Origin: Trichuris trichiura
Taxonomy: Eukaryota; Nematoda; Enoplea; Trichinellida; Trichuridae
Direction: 5' to 3'
Assembly: GCA_037903355.1 (NCBI GenBank)
Contig: JBAJFE010000026.1
Location: forward strand, 868,001 to 932,000
Length of the DNA: 64,000 nucleotides
This document shows, piece after piece, positions 1 through 10,900 of the stretch. The translations under genes were made by a program, and so were the position numbers. The notes below the pieces were generated by a model that ran no database searches, was not told the origin of the DNA, and saw nothing but the letters and a program-made list of their open reading frames with translations. Each line of letters starts with the position of its first letter. The first letter of the stretch is position 1.

Positions 1-85
1 GTAAACAACGACAATATTGCATCATCTGCATGTCACATGTCACGCTTGTCATTTGTCACATGTGCCGCATGTCACATGTGACAGT

Positions 86-232
86 CGCATGTCGTGTGTC
101 GTCTGTCGCATGTCGTGTGTCGTCTGTCGCATGTCGTATGTCGTGAGTCGCATGTCGTGTGTCGTGAGTAGCATGTAGTATGTCGTGAGTAGCATGTCGA
201 GTGCCGTCTGACGCATGTCGACTGCCGTGCGT
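86..232. repeat. 21-bp tandem repeat, seven copies
   Basis: Seven consecutive 21-base units start at 86, 107, 128, 149, 170, 191 and 212. The first two are identical (CGCATGTCGTGTGTCGTCTGT) and later ones drift by one to five bases. Because 21 is a multiple of three, the array stays open in several frames and produces artefactual peptides of repeated seven-residue blocks on both strands. The related CATGTCACATGT text at 30-80 looks like a more degenerate edge. I see no gene over it. Confidence 0.93.
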
Positions 233-879
233 CCCCAGTGTGAGAAGTAGGAACAGTGGACCTGGAAAGCGGACGATAGTCAATGGGCGCTGGACAGTGG
301 ACACTGAACTGAGTGCAAAGACCGCGGCGACGAACCCCCCATGTAGTAAACAAGGTAGTGGGAATAAGTAGCGGGATGTGGTAGGAATTGCTGTCCTGTT
401 CCGGTCTGTGTGCGCGAAAATGACCCTGGAGCTGAACAGCGTAGGGTCTTGAAGGGTGACAGCTTCTTGACGGGAAAATAGGTAAGGCAGTAAGTGAGTA
501 TGCGCGGGAGAGGTTTGAGCTTGTGGTATCCATCAGTTTTCCCTTCTGAGCTCCCGCTGACCTTCCCATTTGTCGGGTAGGAGAGACAATAATAGTGGGT
601 TTGAGATTGAGAATACTTGTGTTGTCGTATCGAACTATTATACCGTTGTCGTATTTTCGTTTGCTCCCTTCTGAATTGATTTCCCTCAAAAGTTTCGCTT
701 TTCCCTTTGTTCGAAAGTGCAATTTGTTACAAATAAAAAATTTGAATTGTTCTATAAAGGTGTGATCTCTCAGCCGGTTGCATATCCGGAAAAAGAGTAA
801 AGGTTGACGGCAAAATGCACTTACAGCCGGAAAAACCTTGAGCTCTTTACGTTTGATTCTACTGCAAATGAAATTTAAT

Positions 880-1680
880 AGTCGCTTTCAGGTTAACAGC
901 AGCCGACATTTTGAGACATTGGCCTGTCTAGCAATTGTTGTAGACAAGGTAAGTTGAGTTTAAAAAATTTCATTTGCAGGTGAAGTGTTTGTTGCTCGCG
1001 CAAACACCGGAATCACTGAATGGATAGCGAAAAGAAGTCAAAAAGAAACGAATAGGTATGAACGATAAATTTGAAACGTTATTGTTTCAGTTTAGCATTA
1101 TGAAACGAAGGAATGGTCACAACATGTTAAAAAGAAATTGCTTCCTCCTAAATGGATTTGGTAAGAAACGTTCATATTGTGTAGTAAGTGTATTTCAGGA
1201 TTGGAAACAAATCCAAATGGAAAAATGACGCATCATAAAAGGTAAGAATGAAAAATTTTTTCGTTTTGAGTAAACTAAAAGTAAAGTTTCAGATAATCTT
1301 GCCGGAGGGAACTGAAGCGAACATTTGTAAACAATGAAAACAGGTCAAATTCGCTGTTCAAACAGAAAGGAAAAGTAATAGACCAAAGAAGTCTATTAGT
1401 TTGCATCGAAGAAGCTACTCGGATGGAATGTAAACAGGAAAGTCAGGTCAAATCGTTCATTGACCAGGCTAAAGTAAGCGTTTTGCCTTATCTTTGTTAC
1501 ATCAGAGGTCAGATAACGGCCGTTAGTAGCTGCTGCTGATTTGCATAATGTTAGGTCGTCTTGAAACTGTGATTAATAATATCATATGGACAGTGGTATA
1601 TCATTGGTATGATCATCATTGTCATAGTCCTTCTACACTGGTAAGAATATAAGTTTATTAGTTCTGTCATGGTGAATTAA
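880..1680 (+). pseudogene. Series of exon-like blocks, frame not preserved
   Basis: Several short blocks are bounded by good splice-like signals on the plus strand: ...TTTCAG before about 890, GTAAGT at 949, TTTGCAG ending near 980, GTATGA after 1056, TTTCAG near 1090, GTAAGA near 1160, TTTCAG near 1199, GTAAGA near 1242 and TTTCAG near 1292. One block encodes a Trp- and Pro-rich stretch (PPKWIW). Another near 1587-1638 could encode a hydrophobic helix ending in LLHW before a GTAAGA. I could not chain these blocks into a stop-free frame. Either this is the wreck of an old gene, or a spliced non-coding transcript, or chance. Uncertain. Confidence 0.22.
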
Positions 1681-2774
1681 AGTTGACAAAGTGACGTTTT
1701 AGAGAAAGTGAACGGAAATTGCTGATGGCAAAGGAAGCGATGAGTAAAAAGCTGATAAAATCTAGCATGAATTCAAGGTGTTAGAATTTACCACAATGGA
1801 CACAAAGAAATGAATCAGTTGACGATGATTTGGTAGGTACCATTTGAAAAAGACCGATCGTCAGCTGAGACAAGTTTGGCATTTCTACTGCTCACATATA
1901 TTGGGTGTGATAAAGGCATAGTCTGCGGTAAGCTGTCTTTTACGTTGTTACAAAAAAATTGCTTTTGTTGCACGGATAGATAATCAATTATTTTTAGGCT
2001 AAAACAACATTGCAGTTGTTGTAGTGTATTTCACTGTGATACGATTGTATTCTATGTTTTGCATGCTGAATTGCATAATGAAATAAAGAATTTTTGGGAG
2101 GTCCTTCGGGTGAAATGCCAAAGTAAAACTGACCCAAAGCAGTGCACATTGTTCTCGATGACTTGGCAAAGTTTTGTCCCGTTTTGAACTAATAACCGCC
2201 CATCCATACGTTGGTAGGGCATCCAGTTTCAGCCGAAAGTCAGAACCTATAAGAAGAACTACACGACATTCTGTTCCATTGGTAAGAATTGATGTTTGCA
2301 TGCCGGGAGTGTTAATAACATTGAATTCTCACACATGTATTAATTGCATGACAGTGATCTCATACATCTATTTGTGTGACATCCTCATGTATAACATCAT
2401 GGCATGAAATATGTTCAAATGTGTCGCGTTGTGCTCGTCTAACATGTACATACATTTCATTGCAACCTAGATTCTTTGCACAGGTTTGCTGCGTTTGCAT
2501 GAAAGGTATAACTTGGGCATGTATATAATTTTAAATGTATGGGATAGTATTGTTCTCACGTTTGACCGTTGGATTCTGGTTATGGGCTTGTAGGTTTTCA
2601 TTAGAGGAGGTACGGTGTAGAAGTTGCGAAGTTTACAATGGCTAAAATTATCTGCAATGGTTAACAAATGGTGGTATATGTTTACAAAGACACAATCCAC
2701 AAATCGTTTGTCACGGACGCGATTACAAGCAAAGCAAAGTCGGAAAATGACCGCTCATTTGGCACAATCAGAGC

Positions 2775-3079
2775 AAAGGTGATGACAAAAAATATGTGAA
2801 CTGTATGCAAACTCGGTTGGCCAATTGTGAGCAGCAGAGATTATTTTGAGAAAGGATAAAAAGTGCAAGGTGTGCCGAAAGAAGCAAATGGAAAAGTCAC
2901 GAATTGAAAAGTTAAAAAACAATTTAATGGGAATTGAAGAGCTCAAGCAAGATTACGCAATGCTAGCGGAAGAAAGCAGCAGCGACAAGCACAAGAATGG
3001 AAGGACTACTGTCACAAAGACACCAAAAAAGCCTCAAGACCAACGACAAGCGCGACAGGGCAACATGCGACAGACTTGA
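2775..3079 (+). pseudogene. PHD/BAZ-like fragment, probably decayed
   Basis: The frame open from about 2843 to 3079 reads ILRKDKKCKVCRKKQMEK and then a highly charged, lysine-rich tail ending in TGA. KCKVCRKK resembles the start of the PHD finger in BAZ/ACF1-type chromatin remodelling subunits. In the next frame, just upstream, RLANCEQQ resembles the helix that normally precedes it, so one frameshift near 2835 would join them. The cysteine/histidine remainder of a PHD finger is missing. I infer a broken fragment. A small charged novel protein is the alternative. Confidence 0.25.
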
Positions 3080-3439
3080 AATGTACAGAGCAGTTGAAAA
3101 GAGAAGAAAGTTTAAAACCACAAGACATCCACACCAATTTTGGCACCTTCTGTCATCCTCACACTGACCAATGGACCTATGGACCCTCATGAAACATATT
3201 TTGCTCTGAAATGGGGATACTGTACCGTACCTTCTCTGATGGAAATGGACCGCATGTTGCCTATTCTTGAAAGGTACAACACCTGAGATTAGGAGTTGTA
3301 CCACTTGCTTGTTACCCGTGGAGCCATACCGTTCCTCTCGTACCTATATACCTGCATGCGAAGTATGAATGTCGCTCCCATAGGTCTAAAATATCTAATG
3401 GAGTCCTATAACGTACAGCGGTCTAGTAGTGGGCATGAT

Positions 3440-3746
3440 TCCTAGATGTATGATTGGAATTGAAGCATACATGTTAGATTGGCATGGAGTGTATAACCCC
3501 TGTGCTGATGGATGTTCTGGCACTGGCATGTTGCCTTCACGTAGAGGGTACATCTCCTACGAGCGTAAATGTTCTTGCATGAAGGGACCGTGCTGACAGT
3601 ATGATAATCCAGCGAGAAAATTGTCATCGCTAACATAGTCATTGCATGAAAAGGAGTCACTGTGCAAGTCCATAAAATCATCTCATGAGGATGTCACACA
3701 AATAGTAGCATCCAACACATTGCATGCTGGAGATCACTGAAAAGTG
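3440..3746. repeat. Degenerate edge of the 41-bp minisatellite
   Basis: GCATG-containing segments with roughly the spacing of the neighbouring array recur here (for example near 3640, 3685 and 3722), with many substitutions. The text GTCATTGCATGAAAAGGAGT near 3638 matches the general unit shape. The minus-strand open frame here has no family resemblance and I treat it as a by-product of the repeat. Confidence 0.5.
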
Positions 3747-4310
3747 CATGTCGAAGTCATTGCATCAGGGGGTACTCTCGAACCGCTTGACAAAGTCATC
3801 GCATGCGAGAGTACCCCTGTAGATCATGTCAAAATCATCGCATGCGGAGGGTACTCTCAAAACCGCATGTCAGAATCACAGCATGAGGGGATATCGTCAA
3901 AATTGCATGTCAAAATCATCGCATGCGGAGGGTACCCTCAAACCGCATGTCAGAATGATCGCATGCGGAGGGTACCCTCAAAATTGCATGTGAGAACCAC
4001 AGCATGAGGGGATATCCTCAAAATTGCATGTCAAAATCATCGCATGCGGAGGGTACCCTCAAAATTGCATGTCAAAGTCATAGCATGCGGAGGGTACCCT
4101 CAAAATTGCATGTCAAAATCATCGCATGGGGGAAATACTCTAATCTGCATGTCAAAATAACTGCATGAGGGGAGTACCCCCAAAATTGCATGTCAAAATC
4201 AATGCATGACGGGGTACTCCCAAAATTTGCATGTCAGAATGATCGCATGAGGGGGTATGACTCATCCATCCATCTCAGAAATAACCGCATGAGAGGTTGT
4301 CACTCGCCAT
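3747..4310. repeat. About 41-bp palindrome-bearing minisatellite, about 14 units
   Basis: Units of 37-42 bp have the shape GCATGTCAAAATCATCGCAT followed by GCGGAGGGTACCCTCAAAATT. Each typical unit contains the perfect 12-base palindrome GAGGGTACCCTC next to GCATGC. Unit variants (GGTACC type and GATATC type) recur every third unit in the middle of the array (near 3881 and 4001), which shows a higher-order duplication of about 120 bp. Units decay towards 4300. No gene is supported inside it. Confidence 0.92.
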
Positions 4311-5160
4311 GTCACTCGAAACGTGGTAATGGGGAAGGAACCACGTGATCAAAAAAATCACACCAGGGGGAAGAAGGTTGCTCAAAAAAACCACTAAGTA
4401 AACAAAGACTTAAAAAACGCGCCGGATGCCGGCATAATACACTCGAATACAGGAGCGGATTCCCGATCCGTGCTAATACCAGGAATCGGATCCACCAATC
4501 GGACCGAAAGAACCTGGCCGAAGACAACCCCCCTCCCAGAAAATGAACCAGGAGAGAGAGAGAGAGACTGAGAATGAAAGACTGAATGAAAAGAACTGAA
4601 CATGATGAGAGAAACAGCTCATCTGCTCAGAGGAGAGAAGATATGAAAGGAGACAAAATGAGAGAATGATGATCACGAGACGCGATCAGCTGAGAGCGCG
4701 ATCCATAAGACGATTCCAGACCATGTCTTCGAACAGGAGACGATGCTGAAGAGCGAAGTATGACAAAAAATTCGAGATGTGAAAAAATCACATCATAAAA
4801 CAGAGAGATTCATACCCAACACCAGGATATGATCTGCTCCGTCAGAGATGATGAAGGAATGAATTGAGTTACTGAGAAAAATCTCAGCAATGATATGAGT
4901 TGAAGATGAAGACCAGTCCATTTCTTGTCCACAGAATTTTCTTCGTCTTTGAAATGCCCTTAGGAAACAGACGGACATCGATCGACTCTAAAAAAATTCT
5001 TGTCACTTGACGTCAGCAGAACACAGACAATACTAAACGAGCGAGTCCTTTCTGCCACAGGTATGACAATATTTGGTCGTTTGACATTTTGACGGATTGA
5101 TCAGACGCACAAACAGCGACCCAAAATATCGAAATCTTTTTTTCCAGCTGTTTTCTTTTT
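4311..5160. other. No gene seen; short GA tract
   Basis: Nothing recognisable in either strand. A (GA)n tract lies at 4552-4567 within a purine-rich stretch reaching about 4680. The open frames here are short, low-complexity and without family resemblance. Confidence 0.6.
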
Positions 5161-5263
5161 CATCCTAAAATATTGCAAAAATCAACATAAGCAAAAAACG
5201 ACAAATTTCTTACTTCAAAAAATAGTGCAATTGAACTGTCAAGCGTCTTTGACTCGTCCTCCG

Positions 5264-5577
5264 TTTTGAAATTGTTGTCCAGTTTTGACCGGTCGTCCTT
5301 TCCTTTTTCTCGTCCTCGTTTTTGGTCGATTAGACGATTGGCTGTCCAGAAAATTTTTTCTTCTCGATCCTCTTCACGAATTTCGAATGGTCCTCTCGGT
5401 TTGAAATTGTCGTCCGGTTTTGAGCAGTCATCCTTTCCTTTTCTTCGTCCTCTTTTTTGGACGATTGGCTGTCCGGAAAATTTTTTCTGCTCGATCCTCT
5501 TCGCCAAATTCGATTGGTCCTCTCGCTTTGAAGTTGTCGTCCCGTTTTGAGCTGTCGTCCTTCGCTTTTTTTCATCA
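5264..5577. repeat. Three tandem copies of an about 130-bp unit
   Basis: The anchor TTTGAARTTGTYGTCC occurs at about 5265, 5400 and 5527, giving spacings of 135 and 127 bp. The shared text includes GATTGGCTGTCC followed by AGAAAATTTTTTC and TCGATCCTCTTC. The repeat is open on both strands. The minus strand encodes charged repeats (GRRKGKDD, EEKIFW). On the minus strand the array is preceded by a plausible intron at 5591-5634 (GTGAGT...TTTCAG), but joining the flanking open frame across it creates a stop, so I do not call a gene. It may be a repeat-encoded exon or a simple duplication. Confidence 0.8.
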
Positions 5578-5639
5578 TCAGCGAGGCTCTGAAAGTTCAA
5601 AAAAATGAAAGATGTTTAAGACTAAGACTCACCATCTTT

Positions 5640-7060
5640 TGAAGAATTCTTCACTAGTGCCGATCATTTCCATATGGCACCGTCTTCCTGTCCAGCGATT
5701 CTTCTTTCCCAAATGGATCCTCCAACCGGCAGCATTTACCACTGGAATGAACGAGCAGCGGTCAGCAGTAGTCGCATAGGAGCAACTGCTCTGCAAGTCG
5801 GAACGAGCGAACACTGATTTTGAGCGTCTGGGTCTCGGCCACAATACTTTAGTGGTATGCAAATCACTGATTGACCTGATAAAAGGTCGTTTCAATAACC
5901 CACTTACTATTGACACATTGCTTGTAAGTATACAATTTTATCGTTTCAGCGTATAAGAGGTTAAGCTACGTCTTACAAGTGCAAACATTAGCACTGACTA
6001 CTATACGATTAAAGCAAACAAATGCTCAAACAATTTCTTCCCTCTGGCTGATATAATGAACTGATAACCTATTTCGTTGACCTTGAAGAGCGATCGTATT
6101 TACTCTGATTGTATAAACATTGGGAGCAAAGAACGTTTTGAAATATGATTATTCCTTTAAAAAGATATGATTTTAACGAATTCCTAAATGCTTGGTCTGA
6201 TAACGTTCACTTAAAGGTTGTGTAATTTCTCTAGTAAGCGATAGGAAAAGTAAAAGAAGAATAAGTTTATCGAGTAAAAGAAAAAATAATACTCTTTTCC
6301 GTCACTTAGATTCTAGAGTATTTCAAATTTATTCTAAAAAAGTGTGATGAACAAAAACTGATTGCAGTGCATACAGCATCTACAACCTTAGAATCCATAG
6401 CAACTGATAAAAGAACTCAAAGAGGCTTTGTTCTTAAAACAAATTTACTTTTTGGTGTTCCGTCTTTAGTGGGGAACTGAATTATTCGGTTTCACGGGTG
6501 CTTACGTTTTCATGTTGGCTGTACGTTACTTATTATCCTTAGGAAACTGAATGACAAAGTTGCAGTAGATTTTGTGAGCAGTCCGTTTCATGGGCAACTA
6601 TCAATCGTCATTGAAAAAGAAAAACAAATTTAGGCTGGTTTTTCTGGGCAAACTACGTTACACTTGAAACACTTCCAAATAACTGCGAGTATAACTCCAT
6701 TATTGCACTATACCAAAAGATACGGCGTATTGTTGCTCGTCATTAACGCTGATTCAAAGGACCTTCGACAGGGTGCGATAAACCCTAAATCTCAACTTAA
6801 TAAGAAAATATTAGCAACAATAATTACATATCTGAATATAGGTTGTACTTTTACGGAAACGTTATGTTCACGATAAAATAGAATCACGGTTTAAGAGTTT
6901 TTATCGTGAAGGATTTATATTCACAGCTATCCATTGTAGGTGGGAATTAACTGGTGAAAGTTTGTTGAAATGTCAATTATTTTCCAGTTTTTGATTTGGC
7001 CATCGTTTAAACTCTGTTTAAACCTGTTGAAGTTTGTGGCTAGTGCGGTATGCTCCATGT
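5640..7060. other. No supported gene
   Basis: A minus-strand frame at 5629-5916 is open and ends at a good donor (GTGAGT). It resembles no family I recognise and cannot be joined in frame to the downstream repeat. The rest, to about 7060, is AT-rich with no exon chain or repeat that I can support. Confidence 0.5.
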
Positions 7061-7074
7061 TGGCACAAAATGGT

Positions 7075-7405
7075 CTTCGATAATCTTTTCTTCCTTCTTT
7101 TCTACCGTTTTGTTTCTGAAATTTTGTTCCTTCTTTCTCTTTCCCTTCGTACGCATTTTTCTACTTTATTCCTTTCCTTCATGCTTAATACTCTCTCGTC
7201 GTTTCATTTCTTCTATTCTTCTTTCTTATCTTTCTCATGGTATCTTCTATGCTTCCTTTCCGTCTTTTATATCATTCTGCTTTCTGCGGCTTTCTTGTTC
7301 CATCGCTTTATTCTTGTCCACTTGCCACTATGAATTGTATTCATTTGCGTTTCGTTCATTATTCTTTAGTTCTTTCGTCACCTCAATTTTACTGTATTCT
7401 TAAAG
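7075..7405. other. Pyrimidine-rich tract
   Basis: For about 330 bases the plus strand is overwhelmingly T and C (runs such as TTTTCTTCCTTCTTTTCTACC), with scattered purines. All plus-strand frames therefore give Phe/Ser/Leu-rich hydrophobic peptides, which I treat as compositional artefacts. The cause (polypyrimidine DNA, relic of a UTR or an intron) cannot be told from sequence. Confidence 0.6.
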
Positions 7406-7599
7406 TTTCGAGCAAACAGCACAGTTGTTCGCTTTAAATGTTTTCTTCTCTACTCATAACTTTCATACCTCACCAACTTCAACCACTTTAAAGAGAGCTT
7501 AAACGATGAGCACTTTTGGAACTGGAAAACGATTCACAATACCCACTTTTCTGGAAACATTTACTTTAAATCTAAAACTGCAAGAAATCTATCATTCTC

Positions 7600-7917
7600 T
7601 TCTATAATTAATCCACGTCAGACCCTTTACGTGCGTCACTTTTCACGTTTAACTGCAAATGCATAACATTATCCTGACGATGACAAAATAGACTTTCAAG
7701 TCAGACTGACTCGCTTTCTTTTCACGCAACTATCACATTCAGCTGCAGTCAACATGCACCCTTTCTATTTAAGCTAAACACACCTTTTTTCCAAATGAAA
7801 CAAATTTAAGCACAGTTAAAATATGACGCCGCAGTTTGACGTGCCTTCTTTTGACGCAAAAGTGAAAAGACGTTACATGTCTGTTTGGCGCGCCTTTTTG
7901 TAACGTGAAACGGTTTC
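7600..7917. repeat. TTTGACG-rich left border of the satellite array
   Basis: Motifs of the form TTTGACGYGCCTTYTTTTGACGC occur near 7836-7855 and again, altered, at 7860-7910 (GTTTGGCGCGCCTTTTTG). Looser ACGTG/GACG motifs extend to about 7620. The same motif family appears in the same orientation just beyond the other end of the array (14085-14245), so the array is bracketed by related sequence. Confidence 0.6.
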
Positions 7918-10900
7918 ATGCGGCCTCCGGTAGCCCCCTCGCAAACAAAAAATTTGTCCACGCGCTCCGGAGACCTCATTAGTATTTTTGAAATTAGTGG
8001 TACCTGCTTTTGCTTTAACTACTGTACCACGTATCCAAAAACTAGCATTTCATCATATTTCCAGCTGTCCGTTGCTCGCACGAGCACTGAAAAATCGGAA
8101 TGGCATTATATTGGCTAGTTAGAAGTTCTTGCATGCGCCCCTCAGAATATACAGGTGCGGCTACATTGGAACACCACAATCAAGGCAATGTGGAGATTCC
8201 AAAGCTCCATAGTGGGGCAGCACAGCCATCTGTTGTCTATACGTACTAAGCAATACGATTGTGCCTGCAACTTTCCATTTCGTTTCGGATGAAGCGATGG
8301 CGCAGAAAACTGCTTCGTTCTCGCTCGGCCTTTCCTTATCTTTTTCCCAGAAGCGTTTTGGCGCGTCCGTAGCCGTCTCAAAAATAAAACCGCTCTCCTG
8401 CAAGCGTTAGACGGCTAGTGACTATTTTTGAAAATATTACTCCCTTCTTATCGTTAACCTACTGTATGAAGAATGTAAAAAGAGAATTTTTCATATCTCC
8501 AGCATCCCGTAACTCAACCGATCTCGGAAAAATCTGAACTATGCTCTCTATAAGTATCCGGCTATGATATTCGCTACTTAAACTACTTCGTCCATGCGCG
8601 ACCTGGCTATACAAGAGCGGTTTGGGTCGAACACCGCCACAACCGAAATCTATAGCTTCCAGAAGCCAGAATAATGCAGGAATACGTTTACGCCGTCTGC
8701 GTTAGATTTGGATTCAAATGAAGCCATCGCGCAGGAAAACGGGCTCATTATAGTTCTGTGTTACCTTTCCCATAACAGAGAACTGATACCGCGCTACTGA
8801 AGCGCTCTCACACAAAACACTAGTCGGGCGCGCAGAGGACGGCCTATGAGTATTTTTGAAAAACGTGGTACCTGCTTTTCGCATATCTACTGTATGAAGA
8901 AAGTAATTTCTCCTATTTCCAGCCTCCCGTGGCTCGAAAAATCCAAATGCTGCTCTCAATAGGTATAGGAACATAATACTCGCTACATAAAGTTCTTCGT
9001 CCATGCGCGGCCAGTGTATAGAAGAGCGCCTTTTGTGGATCACCGTGACAAACGAAACTAACAGTTTCCAAAGTCTCTATCCAACCCAGAGCATGCACTT
9101 AGCTGCAAGAAGGATGCACCGAACACGTTTTTGAGCACTCCTTTCGATTTAGTTTCAAATGAAGCCATCGCGCAAAATAACAGGCTCCCTATCGGTTCGC
9201 GTATTAAATCCCACTCCGCAAGAAAGCTACAGCGTTACTACAGCCCTCTCGCTCACAATAAACTTTTCTGGCGCGCATGCGACGCCTAATTAGGAATTTT
9301 GAAAATACTGGTACCTGCTTTTCATTCACGTACGGTACGAAGAATGTAAAAAGACACGTTTTCATGTTTCTGGTCTCCCGTTGCACAAACGAGCTCCAAA
9401 AAACAGGAATATGGCTCTGCGTAAGTATACGTGCATAATATTCGGCAGTTAAACTACTTCATTAACGTGACCCCAGGGCATAGAAGAACGACTTCAGTCA
9501 AACACCGCCATCAGGAAGCCTAGCAGCTTCTGAGGCTCTTACGCCACTCAACACGGCTGTATAAAAGCTACTACGGTGCAGGATTTGGTTTCTGCCGCCA
9601 CTTCCCATTTCTGCTCGGATGATGGGATCACGAGCAAACACAGGGTGAGTTTCCCTCGGTGTTCCCGTTCCCACTCTGCAAGAGCAGCACAGCGGTTCTA
9701 CGGTCCTTTCACTGACGAAAGGGGTATCCGGCGCGCAGCGGACAGCCTGCGAGTATTGTTGAAAATATCAGTACCTGCGTTTCGTTCACCTACTGTACGA
9801 AGAATGTAAAAAAAGAACAGTTTCTTGTTTTCGGCCGCGGATTGTCCGAACGAGCGACGAAAAATCTCAACATTGCTCTCCATAAGTATAGCGCCATAAT
9901 ATTCGCTAGCTAAAGTACTTCCTCCATGCGCGCTGAATGTATAAGAAGAGCGGCTTGCGTCGAACACCGCCACGGGAACAAACGAAACCTATAGCTTCAA
10001 AAGTTTCTACGCGACCCAACGTAGCTATTTAAAAAAAGGAATGATGCAGGAATACTTTTCTGTCCGCTGCTCTCTGTTTGGTTTCAAATGAAACCATCGC
10101 GCAGAAAAACAGCCTCGTTACCGGTCGGCACTTCCGTTCCCTTTCCGCAGGACCATTACAGGTCCACTGTAGCCATCTCGCCGACAAGAGATTTCTCCAA
10201 CGCGCAGGGGACGGCCCGTGAGTATTTTTGAAACTACCGCTACCTGCTTTTCGTTCACTTACTGTACGAAAAATGTAAAAAGGGAAGTTTTTCATATTTT
10301 CGGCTTTCCGTTCATTACTCGACTTCTGAAAACTAGGAATATAAACTAGGAGCTCTGCGTAACTATAGGCGCATACTAGTCACCAGTTAAACTACGTCTT
10401 CTAGGTGCCTCCAGGCTTTAGAAGAGCAACTTTATACGATCACGGCCATCAAGAAATATAATGGCGTCGAGGACTCGTACGGGAACCAACACAGCTGTCT
10501 AAAAGCTAGAACATTGCAGGATTATGTTTTTGGCGCTACTTTCCATAACGCATCGAAAGGGAAACCGATCGCGCAGAAAAGCAGGGTCATTATCGCTGGG
10601 CCTTTCGTTTCCCATTCAGGAGAAACATTTTAGCTCTCCTTTAACCGTTTTGGAGATAAAGTATTTCTCCAGCGCGCATCGGACGGCTGGCGATTATTTT
10701 TGAAAATATGTCTACCTGCTTTTCCTTCAGTTACTGTATGAAGGATTAAAAAGATAATTTTTTCATATTCCCAGCCTCCCGTTGCCCAAACAATCCACGA
10801 AAAATTCGAATCTTGCTCTCCATAAGCACAGGAACATAATACTCGCTACATAAACTACTTCGTCCCTGCTCGCCCAAGGCATACAAGAACGGTTTTCGTC

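Noticed and set aside
56..722. Long open frames on both strands over the 21-bp array (82 and 216 codons)
   Set aside because: They arise from a repeat whose length is a multiple of three; outside the array the frame shows no family resemblance.
3744..4007. Plus-strand 87-codon frame over the minisatellite
   Set aside because: Made of near-identical repeat units; shifts frame between variants; no start context or homology.
3747..4310. CRISPR-like regular repeat
   Set aside because: The spacers are themselves repeats, the genome is eukaryotic, and there are no cas genes.
7034..7437. Three overlapping hydrophobic plus-strand frames that look like membrane proteins
   Set aside because: All three frames are hydrophobic because the strand is almost all T and C; no single frame is favoured.
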